This document shows positions 8,741 through 17,935 of a stretch of 64,000 bases of DNA, in pieces. The stretch spans positions 284,135-348,134 of the forward strand of contig NZ_RJKQ01000005.1 of assembly GCF_003751845.1 (NCBI RefSeq), given 5' to 3'. Made by a program: the position numbers and the translations under genes. Each line of letters begins with the position of its first letter. The first letter of the stretch is position 1. A model generated the notes under the pieces. It searched no databases, was not told where the DNA came from, and saw nothing but the letters and a program-made list of their open reading frames with translations. The DNA comes from Enterobacter sp. BIGb0383. GTDB lineage: Bacteria; Pseudomonadota; Gammaproteobacteria; Enterobacterales; Enterobacteriaceae.

Positions 8741-9709
8741 ATGAAACTTGTGGTACTGGATGGGGGCGTACTGAACCCCGGCGATCTGTCATGGGATGCA
8801 CTGGAAAAAATCGGCGCGCTGAAAGTGTATGACAACACCGCCCCGGAGCAGGTGGTGGAGCGCATCGGCGATGCGCAGGTCGTCATCGTGAATAAAGTGG
8901 CGCTGGGGGCCGACATCCTGGCGCAGTGCGCGAATCTGAAGCTGATTGCGGTCACCGCCACCGGCTATAACATCATCGACCTTGCCGCCGCCAGAGCGCG
9001 CGGCATCGCCGTCGCCAATGTGCCAACCTACGGCACCGCTACCGTGGCTCAGTTCACGACCGCCCTGCTGCTGGCGCTGTGTAACCGGGTTAGCGAGCAC
9101 GCCGCCGACGTCAGCGCGGGCGGCTGGAGTGAAAAAACGGATTTCTGCTACTGGCTGCACCCGATGCTGGAGCTGGCCGGGAAAAACGTCGGCATTATCG
9201 GCTACGGCCGTATTGGTCAGGCGTTTGGCGCGGTGGCTCAGGCGCTGGGTATGCAGGTGCTGGCCTATGACGAGTATCGCGATCCGGCCCAGGAGAATCA
9301 GCGGGTGCGCTATGTTGACCTCGATACGCTCTATGCCGAAGCGGATGTGATCAGCCTCCACTGTCTGCTGACCCCGAAAACCCAGGGCATGATCAACGCC
9401 GCCGCCCTCGACAAAATGAAAAAGTCGGTGCTGCTGCTGAACGCCTCGCGGGGCGACCTGATCAACGAGGCCGACCTGGCCCAGGCGCTTAACGCCGGAC
9501 GGATCGCCGGTGCGGCGGTTGATGTCCTGACTCAGGAACCGCCGCCGCGTGATAACCCGCTGCTGTCGGCAACAAACTGCCTGGTGACGCCGCATATCGC
9601 CTGGGCCTCGGTCGAGGCGCGCGGGCGCATTCTCGACACCACCGTGGATAACATTCACGCCTTCCTGGCCGGTCGCTCGCAGAACCGGGTCGACGGCCAG
9701 GGGAAATAA
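8741..9709 (+). CDS. D-isomer-specific 2-hydroxyacid dehydrogenase (glycerate dehydrogenase-like)
   Basis: NAD(P)H-dependent reductase or oxidase of 2-keto/2-hydroxy acids. The 322-residue protein has the Rossmann motif GIIGYGRIG near residue 150, the catalytic Arg in NASRGDLINE, the Glu in LTQEPP and the His in TPHIAWAS. The overall pattern resembles hydroxypyruvate reductase / D-glycerate dehydrogenase. It lies 11 nt before the hydratase gene. In the operon it may reduce the keto acid produced by the aldolase or oxidise the hydroxy-acid substrate. Confidence 0.82.
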   Translation: MKLVVLDGGVLNPGDLSWDALEKIGALKVYDNTAPEQVVERIGDAQVVIVNKVALGADILAQCANLKLIAVTATGYNIIDLAAARARGIAVANVPTYGTATVAQFTTALLLALCNRVSEHAADVSAGGWSEKTDFCYWLHPMLELAGKNVGIIGYGRIGQAFGAVAQALGMQVLAYDEYRDPAQENQRVRYVDLDTLYAEADVISLHCLLTPKTQGMINAAALDKMKKSVLLLNASRGDLINEADLAQALNAGRIAGAAVDVLTQEPPPRDNPLLSATNCLVTPHIAWASVEARGRILDTTVDNIHAFLAGRSQNRVDGQGK

Positions 9710-9720
9710 GGAGCCAGACG

Positions 9721-10503
9721 ATGGAAAATGCCATTATTCACGCCGCCGGACAGCTACGCGCCGCCTGGGAAAACGGTCGCGCGGGTGAGCCGGTGCGGGA
9801 TAACTTCACCGCCGACGATGCCCTGAGCGGCTATATGATCCAGGCGTACAACGACCGGATCTGGCAGGCCGAGGGACGTCGTCGGGTCGGGCGCAAGCTG
9901 GCGCTCACCAGTAAGGCGGTCCAGCAGCAGTTCGGCATGTCTCAGCCCTGCTATGGCACCCTCTATGCCGATATGGTCCAGGCCGAAGGCACGGAGATCG
10001 TCCGCCGGGCGCTCACCGAGCAGCGCGTGGAGACAGAAATTGCGGTGGTACTGAAGCGGGATCTGACCCGTGAGCGGCACACCATCATCGACATGATCAA
10101 CGCCTGCGACTATCTGCTTCCGGCCTTTGAAATCGTCGACAGCCGGGTCACCGGCTGGAACGTCAAATCCTGCGATTTTATCGCCGATAACACCTCCGCC
10201 AGCCTGGTCGTGCTCGGCACCAGGCCGGTCAGGCTGACGGAGGTTGATATCACCCGCAGCCAGATGGTCACTCGCCGGGGCGATACGGTGGTGTCCGAAG
10301 GTTCCGCTTCTGCCTGTCTGGGCCACCCGCTGGCGGCGCTGCAGTGGCTGGCGGACGAGCTGGTTCGCGCCGGAAATCCACTGCGTGCGGGCGAGTTTGT
10401 GATCACCGGCGCGCTGGGTCCGGCCATTGCCGCCGCGCCCGGAGATGTTTTCACCGCCGAAATATCCGGTCTGGGCACGGTGACCACCACCTTCGCCCGC
10501 TAA
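9721..10503 (+). CDS. 2-keto-4-pentenoate hydratase family protein (MhpD/HpcG-like)
   Basis: 260 residues of the fumarylacetoacetate hydrolase/hydratase fold. The metal-site motif VETEIAVVL is near 102-110, followed by FEIVDSR, NTSASLVVLG and a C-terminal ITGALGPAIAAAPGD resembling the GxLG...PGD region of MhpD and HpcG. Such enzymes add water to 2-oxo-enoates and hand the product to an aldolase, which is exactly what follows 18 nt downstream. GAGGAG sits ahead of the aldolase, supporting a single operon. Confidence 0.8.
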   Translation: MENAIIHAAGQLRAAWENGRAGEPVRDNFTADDALSGYMIQAYNDRIWQAEGRRRVGRKLALTSKAVQQQFGMSQPCYGTLYADMVQAEGTEIVRRALTEQRVETEIAVVLKRDLTRERHTIIDMINACDYLLPAFEIVDSRVTGWNVKSCDFIADNTSASLVVLGTRPVRLTEVDITRSQMVTRRGDTVVSEGSASACLGHPLAALQWLADELVRAGNPLRAGEFVITGALGPAIAAAPGDVFTAEISGLGTVTTTFAR

Positions 10504-10521
10504 TCAGGAGAGGAGAAACGC

Positions 10522-11286
10522 ATGGAACTTGAGCAGAACCACTTCAAACACGCCATTCTGCATGGCCGCACTCAGCTTGGGATCTGGACCCAGCTGGGCA
10601 GCGAAATCGCCGCCGAAATCCTCGCCGGATGCGGCTATGACTTTATCGGTCTCGACGCAGAGCACGGTCCCAGCGACTACCGGGATATCTACGCCCAGCT
10701 ACAGGCCTGCGCCGCCGGTGGCCCGACGCAGCCGATGGTGCGCCTGCCCAATCAGGATATTTCGCTGATCAAACGCTATCTGGATGCCGGGGTGAATACC
10801 CTGATGGTGCCGCAGGTCGACACCGTCGAGCAGGCCCGCGCGCTGGTGTCGGCGGTACGCTATCCACCCCACGGTATTCGCGGCTACTGCGGCGCACCGA
10901 GGGCGTCAAAGTTTGGCCGGATTAAGGATTACGCCACCGCCTGCGATCGGGAAATTTGCCTGATTGTGATGCCGGAAACCACCGCCGCGCTGGAGAACCT
11001 CGACGCCATGGCGGCAATTGACGGCGTGGACGCCTTTTTTATCGGCCCCGGCGATCTGGCCGCCAGCCTGGGCTATATCGGGCAGCCGATGCACCCGGAG
11101 GTGGTAAAAACCATTGAAGAGGCCGGTCGCCGGATCCGGGCAGCCGGTAAAGCGGCAGGCATTCTCTGTACCGACGAGGCGCAAACCCGCCGCTATATCG
11201 AACTGGGATTCACCATGATTGCTATCGGCTCCGATCAGGGGCTGATGACCAAAGGCGCGGAGCAGCTGTTAGCTAAGTTTAGCTGA
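10522..11286 (+). CDS. HpcH/HpaI-family class II aldolase
   Basis: Pyruvate-type metal-dependent aldolase that would cleave a 4-hydroxy-2-oxo acid. The 254-residue protein shows the HpaI/RhmA/GarL pattern: LGIWTQLGSEIAAEIL, GYDFIGLDAEHGP with catalytic His, VRLPNQD, RYPPHGIRGY, the metal Glu in MPETTAALENLD, and FFIGPGDLAASLG. It is the last gene of the catabolic operon and is followed by a strong terminator. Together with the hydratase it mirrors the end of aromatic meta-cleavage or sugar-acid routes, but no ring-cleavage gene is present. Confidence 0.85.
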   Translation: MELEQNHFKHAILHGRTQLGIWTQLGSEIAAEILAGCGYDFIGLDAEHGPSDYRDIYAQLQACAAGGPTQPMVRLPNQDISLIKRYLDAGVNTLMVPQVDTVEQARALVSAVRYPPHGIRGYCGAPRASKFGRIKDYATACDREICLIVMPETTAALENLDAMAAIDGVDAFFIGPGDLAASLGYIGQPMHPEVVKTIEEAGRRIRAAGKAAGILCTDEAQTRRYIELGFTMIAIGSDQGLMTKGAEQLLAKFS

Positions 11287-11329
11287 TCCGCCTGAGTGTC
11301 CGTTGTACAACCTGCTGGTAGTTCAATTG

Positions 11330-11361
11330 GGATGTGTGCCCGGCACACATCCATTTTTTTT
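11330..11361 (+). terminator. Rho-independent terminator of the catabolic operon
   Basis: A perfect 11-bp inverted repeat, GGATGTGTGCC and GGCACACATCC, is followed by eight T residues. It separates the operon from the convergent LacI-type gene. Its GTGTGC/GCACAC arms resemble the 4746-4761 palindrome. Confidence 0.8.
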
Positions 11362-12352
11362 ATAACGCCCTGCTGGAATCACCTTCCACCAGCTGCGGCG
11401 CGAAAATCGCGTTGCTAAGGGCATCGCTCTCATCGCCCATAATCTGACGAATGCGCTCCAGGCAGGCGTCGACGATCGCCTGCGCCGGGAGGCTTACCCG
11501 GGTTAACGTCATCTCCAGCAGCCCGCCCCAGGGCACATCCCCGTAGGCGACCAGGGAGAGATCCTCGGGAATACGGATACCCCGCGCCTTTGCCGCCAGC
11601 AGGATATCCAGGGTGTAACGCTGGCTGCCCAGCACCAGGGCACTGGGTGGTCGGGCACTGTCCATCATCTGGCTGAAAGCCTCAACGCCGAAGGCAACCT
11701 GCGGCGGGCCGGTATGAATAATCTCCCGCAGCGCCGCCTGCTGACCGGGGGCAAACTGCTGCAGAAAACCCTGAAGACGCGCTCTGCCGGTGCTCAGTTC
11801 GCCTGAGGAACCGATATAGCCGATGCGGGTGTGGCCGAGCTGCTGGAGATGCTGCACCGCCAGCTGGATACCGTTGTACTCATCGATGGCGATGCCTGGC
11901 GCCTGGATCCCGGGATGCTGGCGCAGGAGCTGCACCGCCCGGGTGCGGGTGATGAGCGCTTCGGTTTCTGCCAGCGGCCGGGCCGAAGGGGCAATAATGA
12001 TGCCGTCGACGCTGGCGGCCATCATCCGCCGCAGGGCATTAAGCTCCGTTTCAGGGCGGTCGTCGGTGATCGCCAGCATCATCTGCCAGTCGCTTTCCGC
12101 CGACTCACGGGCCAGCGCATTGGTGACGGCAATAAAAAAGTCATTCTGAATATCAGGAATAATCAGCCCGAACGCGCCGCTACCGGCATTGCGCAATGCC
12201 CTGGCCGCATTATTGGGAATATAGCCATATTCCCGCGCCGCCTGCATCACGCTCTCTTTGGTGGCCTGGCTGATGGCCGGATGATTGTTTAACGCCCGTG
12301 ATACTGTGGAATGTGACAGCCCCAAAATGGCTGCCAGGTTTTTTATTGTCAC
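11360..12352 (-). CDS. LacI-family transcriptional regulator
   Basis: 330 residues: an N-terminal LacI helix-turn-helix (IKNLAAILGLSHSTVSRALNN), a hinge with NNAARALRNAGSGAFGLIIPDIQNDFF, and a periplasmic-binding-protein-like effector domain. The start is GTG with AAGG 8 nt upstream. It faces the catabolic operon from the 3' side and is divergent from the D-amino-acid transaminase gene. It is the likely regulator of the operon, perhaps through the ATGCACACGTGTGCAT palindrome; this is inferred from position. Confidence 0.87.
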   Translation of the reverse strand: MTIKNLAAILGLSHSTVSRALNNHPAISQATKESVMQAAREYGYIPNNAARALRNAGSGAFGLIIPDIQNDFFIAVTNALARESAESDWQMMLAITDDRPETELNALRRMMAASVDGIIIAPSARPLAETEALITRTRAVQLLRQHPGIQAPGIAIDEYNGIQLAVQHLQQLGHTRIGYIGSSGELSTGRARLQGFLQQFAPGQQAALREIIHTGPPQVAFGVEAFSQMMDSARPPSALVLGSQRYTLDILLAAKARGIRIPEDLSLVAYGDVPWGGLLEMTLTRVSLPAQAIVDACLERIRQIMGDESDALSNAIFAPQLVEGDSSRAL

Positions 12353-12609
12353 CGGGTCACCTTATTACGCAAACTGCCGGGCTATGGGCGAACGTCATAA
12401 TGATTTCAGACAGATGCACAGACTACCATAGCGCTAGTAAGAATAAGAAAACAAAATTAGCCAGCGCCGCCGTAACGTGCAGAATAAAGCCTGTCCCGAT
12501 TTAAAGGCAATAATCCCGACGACTACGGAATATATCCGGATAATTTTTCCGGTACTACGCATAATTAATTCTGGCCGTCGACGATCCCACTGCAGGTAAG
12601 GAGAGAGCA

Positions 12610-13479
12610 ATGCCCCGCACGGTATATCTTAACGGCAACTGGCTGCCGGAAACCCAGGCTACGGTATCGGTTTTTGACCGTGGTTTTCTGTTCGCCGATG
12701 CGGTGTATGAAGTGACGGCGGTGGTTAATGGCCGACTGGTCGATTTTGCCGGGCACTACGCCCGCCTTCAGCGCTCCTGTCGGGAGCTGCAGCTAGAGCT
12801 TCCGGTCGATAAGGCAGAGCTACTAGCCCTCCACCGCAGGCTGATTGCCGACAACGCTCTGCTGGAAGGCGGCATCTATCTACAGCTAACTCGCGGCAGC
12901 AGCGGCGATCGGGATTTTAACTTCCCCTCACCCACCGTACCGCCCACCCTGCTGCTCTTTACCCAGGCCCGTGCCGTACTCAACCCACCCCAGGCAAAAA
13001 GCGGGATCCGGGTGATTACCTGCCCGGATATCCGCTGGCAGCGGCGGGATATTAAAACCGTTCAGCTGCTGGCTCCCTCGCTTGCCAAAGCCCTGGCCCA
13101 CGCCCAGGGCGCGGACGATGCGCTACTGGTGGAAGATGGCTATATCACCGAAGGCAGCGCCTGCAACTGCTACCTGGTTCAGGGCGATCGTACGATTGTC
13201 ACGCGCCCGCTCGGCAACACTATTTTGCCCGGCATCACCCGCCAGGCGATTCTGCGTCTGGCGCAGGCGCAGGGCCTGACGGTAGAGGAGCGTCGGTTTA
13301 CTCTCGATGAGGTGCTGCAGGCCCGCGAAGTCTTTATCAGCTCCGCCACCACCTTTGTCTGGCCGGTCGTCGCCGTCGACGGACAGCCCATCGGCGACGG
13401 CACGCCGGGACCGGTGACGCAACAGGTGCGGGAGATGTATCTGGCGGCGCTGCCTGAGCTGAGCGATGAGGCGCAATAA
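12610..13479 (+). CDS. dat: D-amino acid transaminase (class IV aminotransferase)
   Basis: PLP-dependent transaminase of fold type IV, interconverting D-amino acids and 2-keto acids. The 289-residue protein has the early VSVFDRGFLFADAVYEV motif, the PLP-binding lysine in RRDIKTVQLL, and EGSACNCYLV with the cofactor-binding Glu, as in D-alanine transaminase. A branched-chain transaminase is less likely given the length and motifs. The ribosome-binding site is GGAGAG. It is divergent from the LacI-type gene and could share its regulation; the 257-nt gap contains a short TAGCGCTA palindrome. Confidence 0.85.
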   Translation: MPRTVYLNGNWLPETQATVSVFDRGFLFADAVYEVTAVVNGRLVDFAGHYARLQRSCRELQLELPVDKAELLALHRRLIADNALLEGGIYLQLTRGSSGDRDFNFPSPTVPPTLLLFTQARAVLNPPQAKSGIRVITCPDIRWQRRDIKTVQLLAPSLAKALAHAQGADDALLVEDGYITEGSACNCYLVQGDRTIVTRPLGNTILPGITRQAILRLAQAQGLTVEERRFTLDEVLQAREVFISSATTFVWPVVAVDGQPIGDGTPGPVTQQVREMYLAALPELSDEAQ

Positions 13480-13612
13480 ATATCACGGAAGGAATAGAAA
13501 AAAAGTAGCTAACAGGGCATCCTAGCCTCTGGTTTACGGCGTAATGGCATACAATTCCTGCGCTTATTGGCCTGAAAAATTCGCCAGGCTCCATACCAAA
13601 AGGCCAGAGACT

Positions 13613-15049
13613 ATGCCCGGAATCCCTTTTAATTCGTTCTTCCGCCAGAGCCTTATTCACCTCCTGCGGATGGGTATTCTCTTTTTCGCGGCCTTTTTTC
13701 TTGCGCTGACCTTCTTACAAATCCACGACGACAGCGGCCTCTCGATTTTATGGCCCGTTGCGGTATCCGGTTTCGCTCTTTGCGTTCATTTGCGCCCGCG
13801 CAGCGGGCTCACCGTGTCGATGATTGCGACCATGCTGCTGGCCTATTACGCCGGGCAAATCAGCGCCTCGCAGCTGATTTTGCCCCAGGTGCCGCTGTTC
13901 GATCGGATGCGCTACGGGCTGTGCGATACCCTGGGCGTTCTGGCAGGACTGATTGTACTGCTGAAACTGTTCCCGGCGGTGGTTAAGCGATCGCATAATC
14001 TGCTGATTATTCTGCTTTTTACCTGTGCCGCCGCAATCGCGTTTTCCGGGGCCCTGACCTACTACCTGCTGGTCGCACGCGCTGAACTGCCGGACCCGTC
14101 GGAAGCCTTTATCCTCTGGTTTAGCGAGCAGCTCGCGACCTGCACTATGCTGATCCTGCCGCTGATGTTTTACCGGCGGACCAAAAGTTTTTTGCTGAGT
14201 ATCGCCCGCCGTCCCGTCGCGTCTCTGCGCCAGAGCGGTCTGCTGGTCTTCTCACTGATCACCTTTCAGGTGGGGCTGGCCTGGTTCTTTACCATCGGCG
14301 GAGTGGTGCTGACCCTGCTGCCGCTGGCCCTCTGCGCCGTGCGCTACTCTCTGACGCTGATGGCGCTGCTCTGCGCCTATACCTCGACAGTGCTGAGCGT
14401 AATTTACGTCAGCCATATTGAGCTGTATCAGGATACGATCCCTCAGGAACTACTGTTCAATCTGACCAACTCCTCGCGTATGGGTATCGCAATCCTGACC
14501 CTGACTATCGTGATGATCTCCTTCTATATCACCCAGAACCGACGTCTGGTCCGCCGTCTGAAGCATATTGCGGATATTGATAGCCTGACGGGCACCACCC
14601 TGCGCCGGGCCTTTTTATCCGCCCAGGAGCGCTATTTAAAACGGGTCGAAACGGGAACACCCTTCTCGATTATCTTTATCGATATCGACCATTTTAAGCA
14701 GATCAACGACCAGCACGGGCATCGGGTTGGCGACGACGTCCTGCAGCAGGTGGCAAAAACCCTTAGCCGCTCGGTGAAACATCATGAGCAGCTGTGCCGC
14801 TGGGGTGGAGAGGAGTTTATTCTGGCGTTCCCTCGGGTCGACGGGGCGCAAAGTTTTGAGGAAGCACAGCAGATTATGCAGCGGATCCATGAGGCGACGT
14901 ACCCACTGGATCTGAATGTGACGGTGAGTATTGGTTTGTACAGTACGGTGATGGGCCCGGGCTTTAATCTGGGTGCGGTGATTAATCAGGCCGATGCGGC
15001 GCTCTATCAGGCCAAGCAAAGCGGGCGGGATCGGATCTGCATCGCGTAA
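13613..15049 (+). CDS. Membrane diguanylate cyclase (GGDEF domain)
   Basis: Synthesises cyclic di-GMP. The N-terminal half holds about eight hydrophobic segments, resembling a MASE1-type sensor region. The C-terminal domain has DIDSLTGTTLRRAF, the metal-binding FIDIDHFKQIND and an intact signature GGEEF, so it should be active. The position of the RxxD inhibitory site is occupied by KHHE, so product inhibition through that site is not expected. The start is placed at the ATG preceded by CAGAGA; an ATG 69 nt upstream has no clear ribosome-binding site. No EAL domain is fused. Confidence 0.88.
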   Translation: MPGIPFNSFFRQSLIHLLRMGILFFAAFFLALTFLQIHDDSGLSILWPVAVSGFALCVHLRPRSGLTVSMIATMLLAYYAGQISASQLILPQVPLFDRMRYGLCDTLGVLAGLIVLLKLFPAVVKRSHNLLIILLFTCAAAIAFSGALTYYLLVARAELPDPSEAFILWFSEQLATCTMLILPLMFYRRTKSFLLSIARRPVASLRQSGLLVFSLITFQVGLAWFFTIGGVVLTLLPLALCAVRYSLTLMALLCAYTSTVLSVIYVSHIELYQDTIPQELLFNLTNSSRMGIAILTLTIVMISFYITQNRRLVRRLKHIADIDSLTGTTLRRAFLSAQERYLKRVETGTPFSIIFIDIDHFKQINDQHGHRVGDDVLQQVAKTLSRSVKHHEQLCRWGGEEFILAFPRVDGAQSFEEAQQIMQRIHEATYPLDLNVTVSIGLYSTVMGPGFNLGAVINQADAALYQAKQSGRDRICIA

Positions 15050-15102
15050 TACGTACCGCTTCGCACAGCTCGTTCCAGTAAGTTTCGCGCGTCAGGCGAT
15101 GT

Positions 15103-15288
15103 TCAGCGTGTTCTTTGTTCACGGAACCACTCCGGGTCGATATTGGCCGTATCCACACCATAAAGGCTGGCAACCGGCAGAACGGATTCTAAAAGACCCC
15201 GGGTGCTGTGCTCCGGCTTACCGGTCCACAGCCGGGTCAGGCGCTGGAAAACCGTCGGGCCGTCAGATTGTCGTCTCCGATGTTTCAT
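15103..15288 (-). CDS. Small basic hypothetical protein, possibly frameshifted
   Basis: 61 residues starting MKHRRRQSDGPTVFQRL and ending DPEWFREQRTR, preceded by an excellent ribosome-binding site (GGAGGG, 8 nt before the ATG). No family is recognised. Just past its stop, the next frame reads KEHAEHRLTRETYWNELCEAV, which looks like a natural continuation. A one-base slip near 15110-15120 may therefore have shortened the protein. It is convergent with the diguanylate cyclase gene. Confidence 0.4.
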   Translation of the reverse strand: MKHRRRQSDGPTVFQRLTRLWTGKPEHSTRGLLESVLPVASLYGVDTANIDPEWFREQRTR

Positions 15289-15538
15289 TTTTCACCCTCC
15301 TGTCGTTGTCTTCCCTGCAGTAAAGCCTGGTTTATTCGCCGGGTGAAATGCGAATTCCGGCGGAGTTTTGCCATTTCCCGGTAATAGCCGAATATTCCTT
15401 CTTGATAACCTGCCAATAACATAACTTTTACTAATAACCTTTCTGAGATAAATAAGAATAAATTCGTCTTTGGCGGCGGAAATTAATTGTGGGAGCGTAA
15501 CAGGACAAAATAAAAAACAAGGGATATCAGAGGAATCT

Positions 15539-16369
15539 ATGGCACAACCTATTGAGACGTATAAAAAACTGGCGCTGGCTTTAGGCCTGCTGGGATTCGG
15601 TGGCGCATTTGCAACAGTGGCGCAGGCCGATCAGCTGGCGGATATTAAGGCGGCGGGCGTGGTAAAAGTGGCCACCTTCGACGCCAACCCGCCGTTTGGT
15701 TCGGTGGACGCAAATACCCACCAAATCGTCGGCTACGATGTTGATTTCGCCAACGCCCTGGCAAAAGCGCTGGGCGTGAAGCTGGAGCTGGTTGCTACCA
15801 ACCCGGCCAACCGTATTCCGCTGCTGCAGTCCGGTAAAGCCGACCTGATCGTGGCGGATATTACCATCACCCCGGAACGCGCCCAGGTGATTGATTTCTC
15901 GACGCCCTATTTTGTGACCGGCCAGCAGTTCCTGGTGCCGGCTAAATCTGGCGATAAGCTGGATGACTACGGCCGGGCGCGTATCGGCGCAGTCAAAGGC
16001 ACCACGGGCGAACAGGCGCTGCATCAGCGCTTCCCGCAGGCACGCGTGCTGGCCTATGACGATATCCCGCTGGCCCTGACCGCGCTGCGCAACGGTAACG
16101 TACAGGCGATTACCCAGGACAGCACCATCCTGGCGGGTCTGCTGGCGGGCGCGCCGGATAAAGCGAATTTTAAAATCATTCCCGACCTGCTGAGTAAAGA
16201 AGAGATCGGCGTGGGCGTGAAAAAGGGTGAAACCGCGCTACTGAAGGCGGTTAACGATGAGCTGGTGAAGCTTGAACAAAACGGCCAGGCGGCGAAGATT
16301 TATGACGTCTGGTTTGGCCCGTCCACCACTACGCCGCAGCCACGCTCGTTTACCATAGAAGCAAAATAA
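15539..16369 (+). CDS. Amino acid ABC transporter, periplasmic binding protein
   Basis: Captures a polar amino acid (or similar) in the periplasm for the adjacent ABC transporter. The 276-residue precursor has a signal peptide to about residue 31 (ending AQA-D), then an SBP family 3 domain: IVGYDVDFANALAKALGV, the ligand-binding LIVADITITPERAQVIDFSTPY and GAVKGTTGEQAL. The start with AGAGGAA upstream is preferred over an earlier in-frame start without a ribosome-binding site. It is the first gene of a four-gene operon. Confidence 0.9.
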   Translation: MAQPIETYKKLALALGLLGFGGAFATVAQADQLADIKAAGVVKVATFDANPPFGSVDANTHQIVGYDVDFANALAKALGVKLELVATNPANRIPLLQSGKADLIVADITITPERAQVIDFSTPYFVTGQQFLVPAKSGDKLDDYGRARIGAVKGTTGEQALHQRFPQARVLAYDDIPLALTALRNGNVQAITQDSTILAGLLAGAPDKANFKIIPDLLSKEEIGVGVKKGETALLKAVNDELVKLEQNGQAAKIYDVWFGPSTTTPQPRSFTIEAK

Positions 16370-16370
16370 T

Positions 16371-17189
16371 ATGCGGTTTTCCCTATTAACACGTTCCGCG
16401 GCCGGTGCCGCGGATTTTTCACGTCTGGACAGCGCCAGCGTTGAATTTCGCGACGTGGTGAAAACGTATGGCGATCGCCGGGTGCTTAACGGTATCAACC
16501 TGACCATTCAGCCCGGCGAGGTGGTGGCGATCCTCGGCCCATCCGGCTCGGGAAAATCGACGCTGATCCGCCTGATAAGCCAGCTGGAAACCCTCAGCGC
16601 CGGTGAGATTCTGATCGACGGTAAGCCCACCCGACGGCTGCAGGGCAGGCAGCTATATCAGCTGCGCAGCCACGTGGGCTTTGTCTTCCAGCAGTTTAAT
16701 CTCTACGCACACCTTAACGCCCGGGACAACGTCGCCACGGCGCTGGAGTTCGTTCACGGCTGGCAGAAAGCCGCCGCCCGTGAACGGGCGCTGGCTCTGC
16801 TGACGCAGGTTGGCCTGGCAGACAAGGCAGAACACATGCCGTCGCAGCTCTCGGGCGGCCAGCAGCAGCGAGTGGCTATCGCGCGCGCCCTCGCCTCCTC
16901 GCCGGAGATTATTCTGTTCGATGAGCCAACCTCAGCCCTGGATCCGGAGATGATCGGCGAAGTGCTGGCGGTCATGAAGGCGCTGGCACACAGCGGGATC
17001 ACCATGATCGTCGTCACCCATGAAATGCAGTTTGCCCGGGAGATTGCCGATCGGGTGGTGTTTATTGACGGCGGGGATATTCTCGAAGCCGCACCCGCCG
17101 CCGAGTTCTTCGCCCGGCCACAGCATCCCCGCACCCGTCGCTTTCTGCAAAAAGTGCTCGACCCGCTGCATCAGGAGTCCGCCGGGTGA
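16371..17189 (+). CDS. Amino acid ABC transporter ATP-binding protein
   Basis: GlnQ-type ATPase that powers uptake. It carries Walker A GPSGSGKST, the Q-loop FQQFN, the ABC signature LSGGQQQR, Walker B IILFDEPTSALD and the switch His in VVTHEM. A roughly 20-residue N-terminal extension precedes the usual start (EFRDVVKTYGDR), so the true start could lie a little downstream. It overlaps the first permease gene by 4 nt. Confidence 0.92.
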   Translation: MRFSLLTRSAAGAADFSRLDSASVEFRDVVKTYGDRRVLNGINLTIQPGEVVAILGPSGSGKSTLIRLISQLETLSAGEILIDGKPTRRLQGRQLYQLRSHVGFVFQQFNLYAHLNARDNVATALEFVHGWQKAAARERALALLTQVGLADKAEHMPSQLSGGQQQRVAIARALASSPEIILFDEPTSALDPEMIGEVLAVMKALAHSGITMIVVTHEMQFAREIADRVVFIDGGDILEAAPAAEFFARPQHPRTRRFLQKVLDPLHQESAG

Positions 17190-17935
17190 ACCCTGTTCTC
17201 GACTGGCAGGGCGTGTTCAGCGGACCGCCTCTGCAATGGTTGATCTCCGGCTTTCTGACCACCCTGTGGGTCAGCGTCGCCGGGATCGTGCTGGCAACCT
17301 TACTGGCCATTATGCTGCTGGGGCTCAGGCTGGCGGGCGGACGCCCCGGACGGGCGCTGGTCGCCTGCTGGGTGTCACTGTTCCGCAATACGCCCCTGCT
17401 GGTTCAGCTCCTGTTCTGGTACTTCGCGGCCTGGAACCTTCTGCCGCTGACGGTAAAGGATTTTGTTAACGACGAGCACGGCTGGTCGATTCTGCCGGGC
17501 AACGTCTGGTGGCTGACGCCGGAGTTTCTCTGCGCCATGTGGGGACTGGGGGTGTTTACCTCCGCCTTCCTGATTGAGGAGATCGCCTCCGGCCTGCGTG
17601 CCATTCCCGACGGCCAGCGCGAAGCGGCCCTCACTCAGGGCTTTTCAACCCTGGGGCTGTTTCGCCATATTCTGCTGCCTCAGGGGCTGGCAAACGCCTG
17701 GCAGCCGATTGTCGGCCAGTATCTGAACCTGATGAAGCTCTCATCCTTAGCCAGCGGGATTGGCTTTGCCGAGCTGACCTATCAGGTGCGACAGGTCGAG
17801 AGCTATAACGCCCACGCGCTGGAAGCCTTTGCCGTGGGAACCCTGCTCTATTTATTGACCGGTGTGATTTTTGGCGTACTGCTGACCCGGCTGACACCGT
17901 TTACCGGCTCCCGGCCTGAGGTACGAAGAACATGA
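17186..17935 (+). CDS. Amino acid ABC transporter permease 1
   Basis: HisMQ/GlnP-type inner-membrane permease of 249 residues. It has several membrane spans and the EAA-like loop IPDGQREAALTQGFSTLGLFRHILLPQGLANAWQP, which contacts the ATPase. The GTG start has AGGAG upstream and overlaps the ATPase stop. It overlaps the second permease by 4 nt, indicating coupled translation of a heteromeric channel. Confidence 0.9.
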   Translation: MNPVLDWQGVFSGPPLQWLISGFLTTLWVSVAGIVLATLLAIMLLGLRLAGGRPGRALVACWVSLFRNTPLLVQLLFWYFAAWNLLPLTVKDFVNDEHGWSILPGNVWWLTPEFLCAMWGLGVFTSAFLIEEIASGLRAIPDGQREAALTQGFSTLGLFRHILLPQGLANAWQPIVGQYLNLMKLSSLASGIGFAELTYQVRQVESYNAHALEAFAVGTLLYLLTGVIFGVLLTRLTPFTGSRPEVRRT

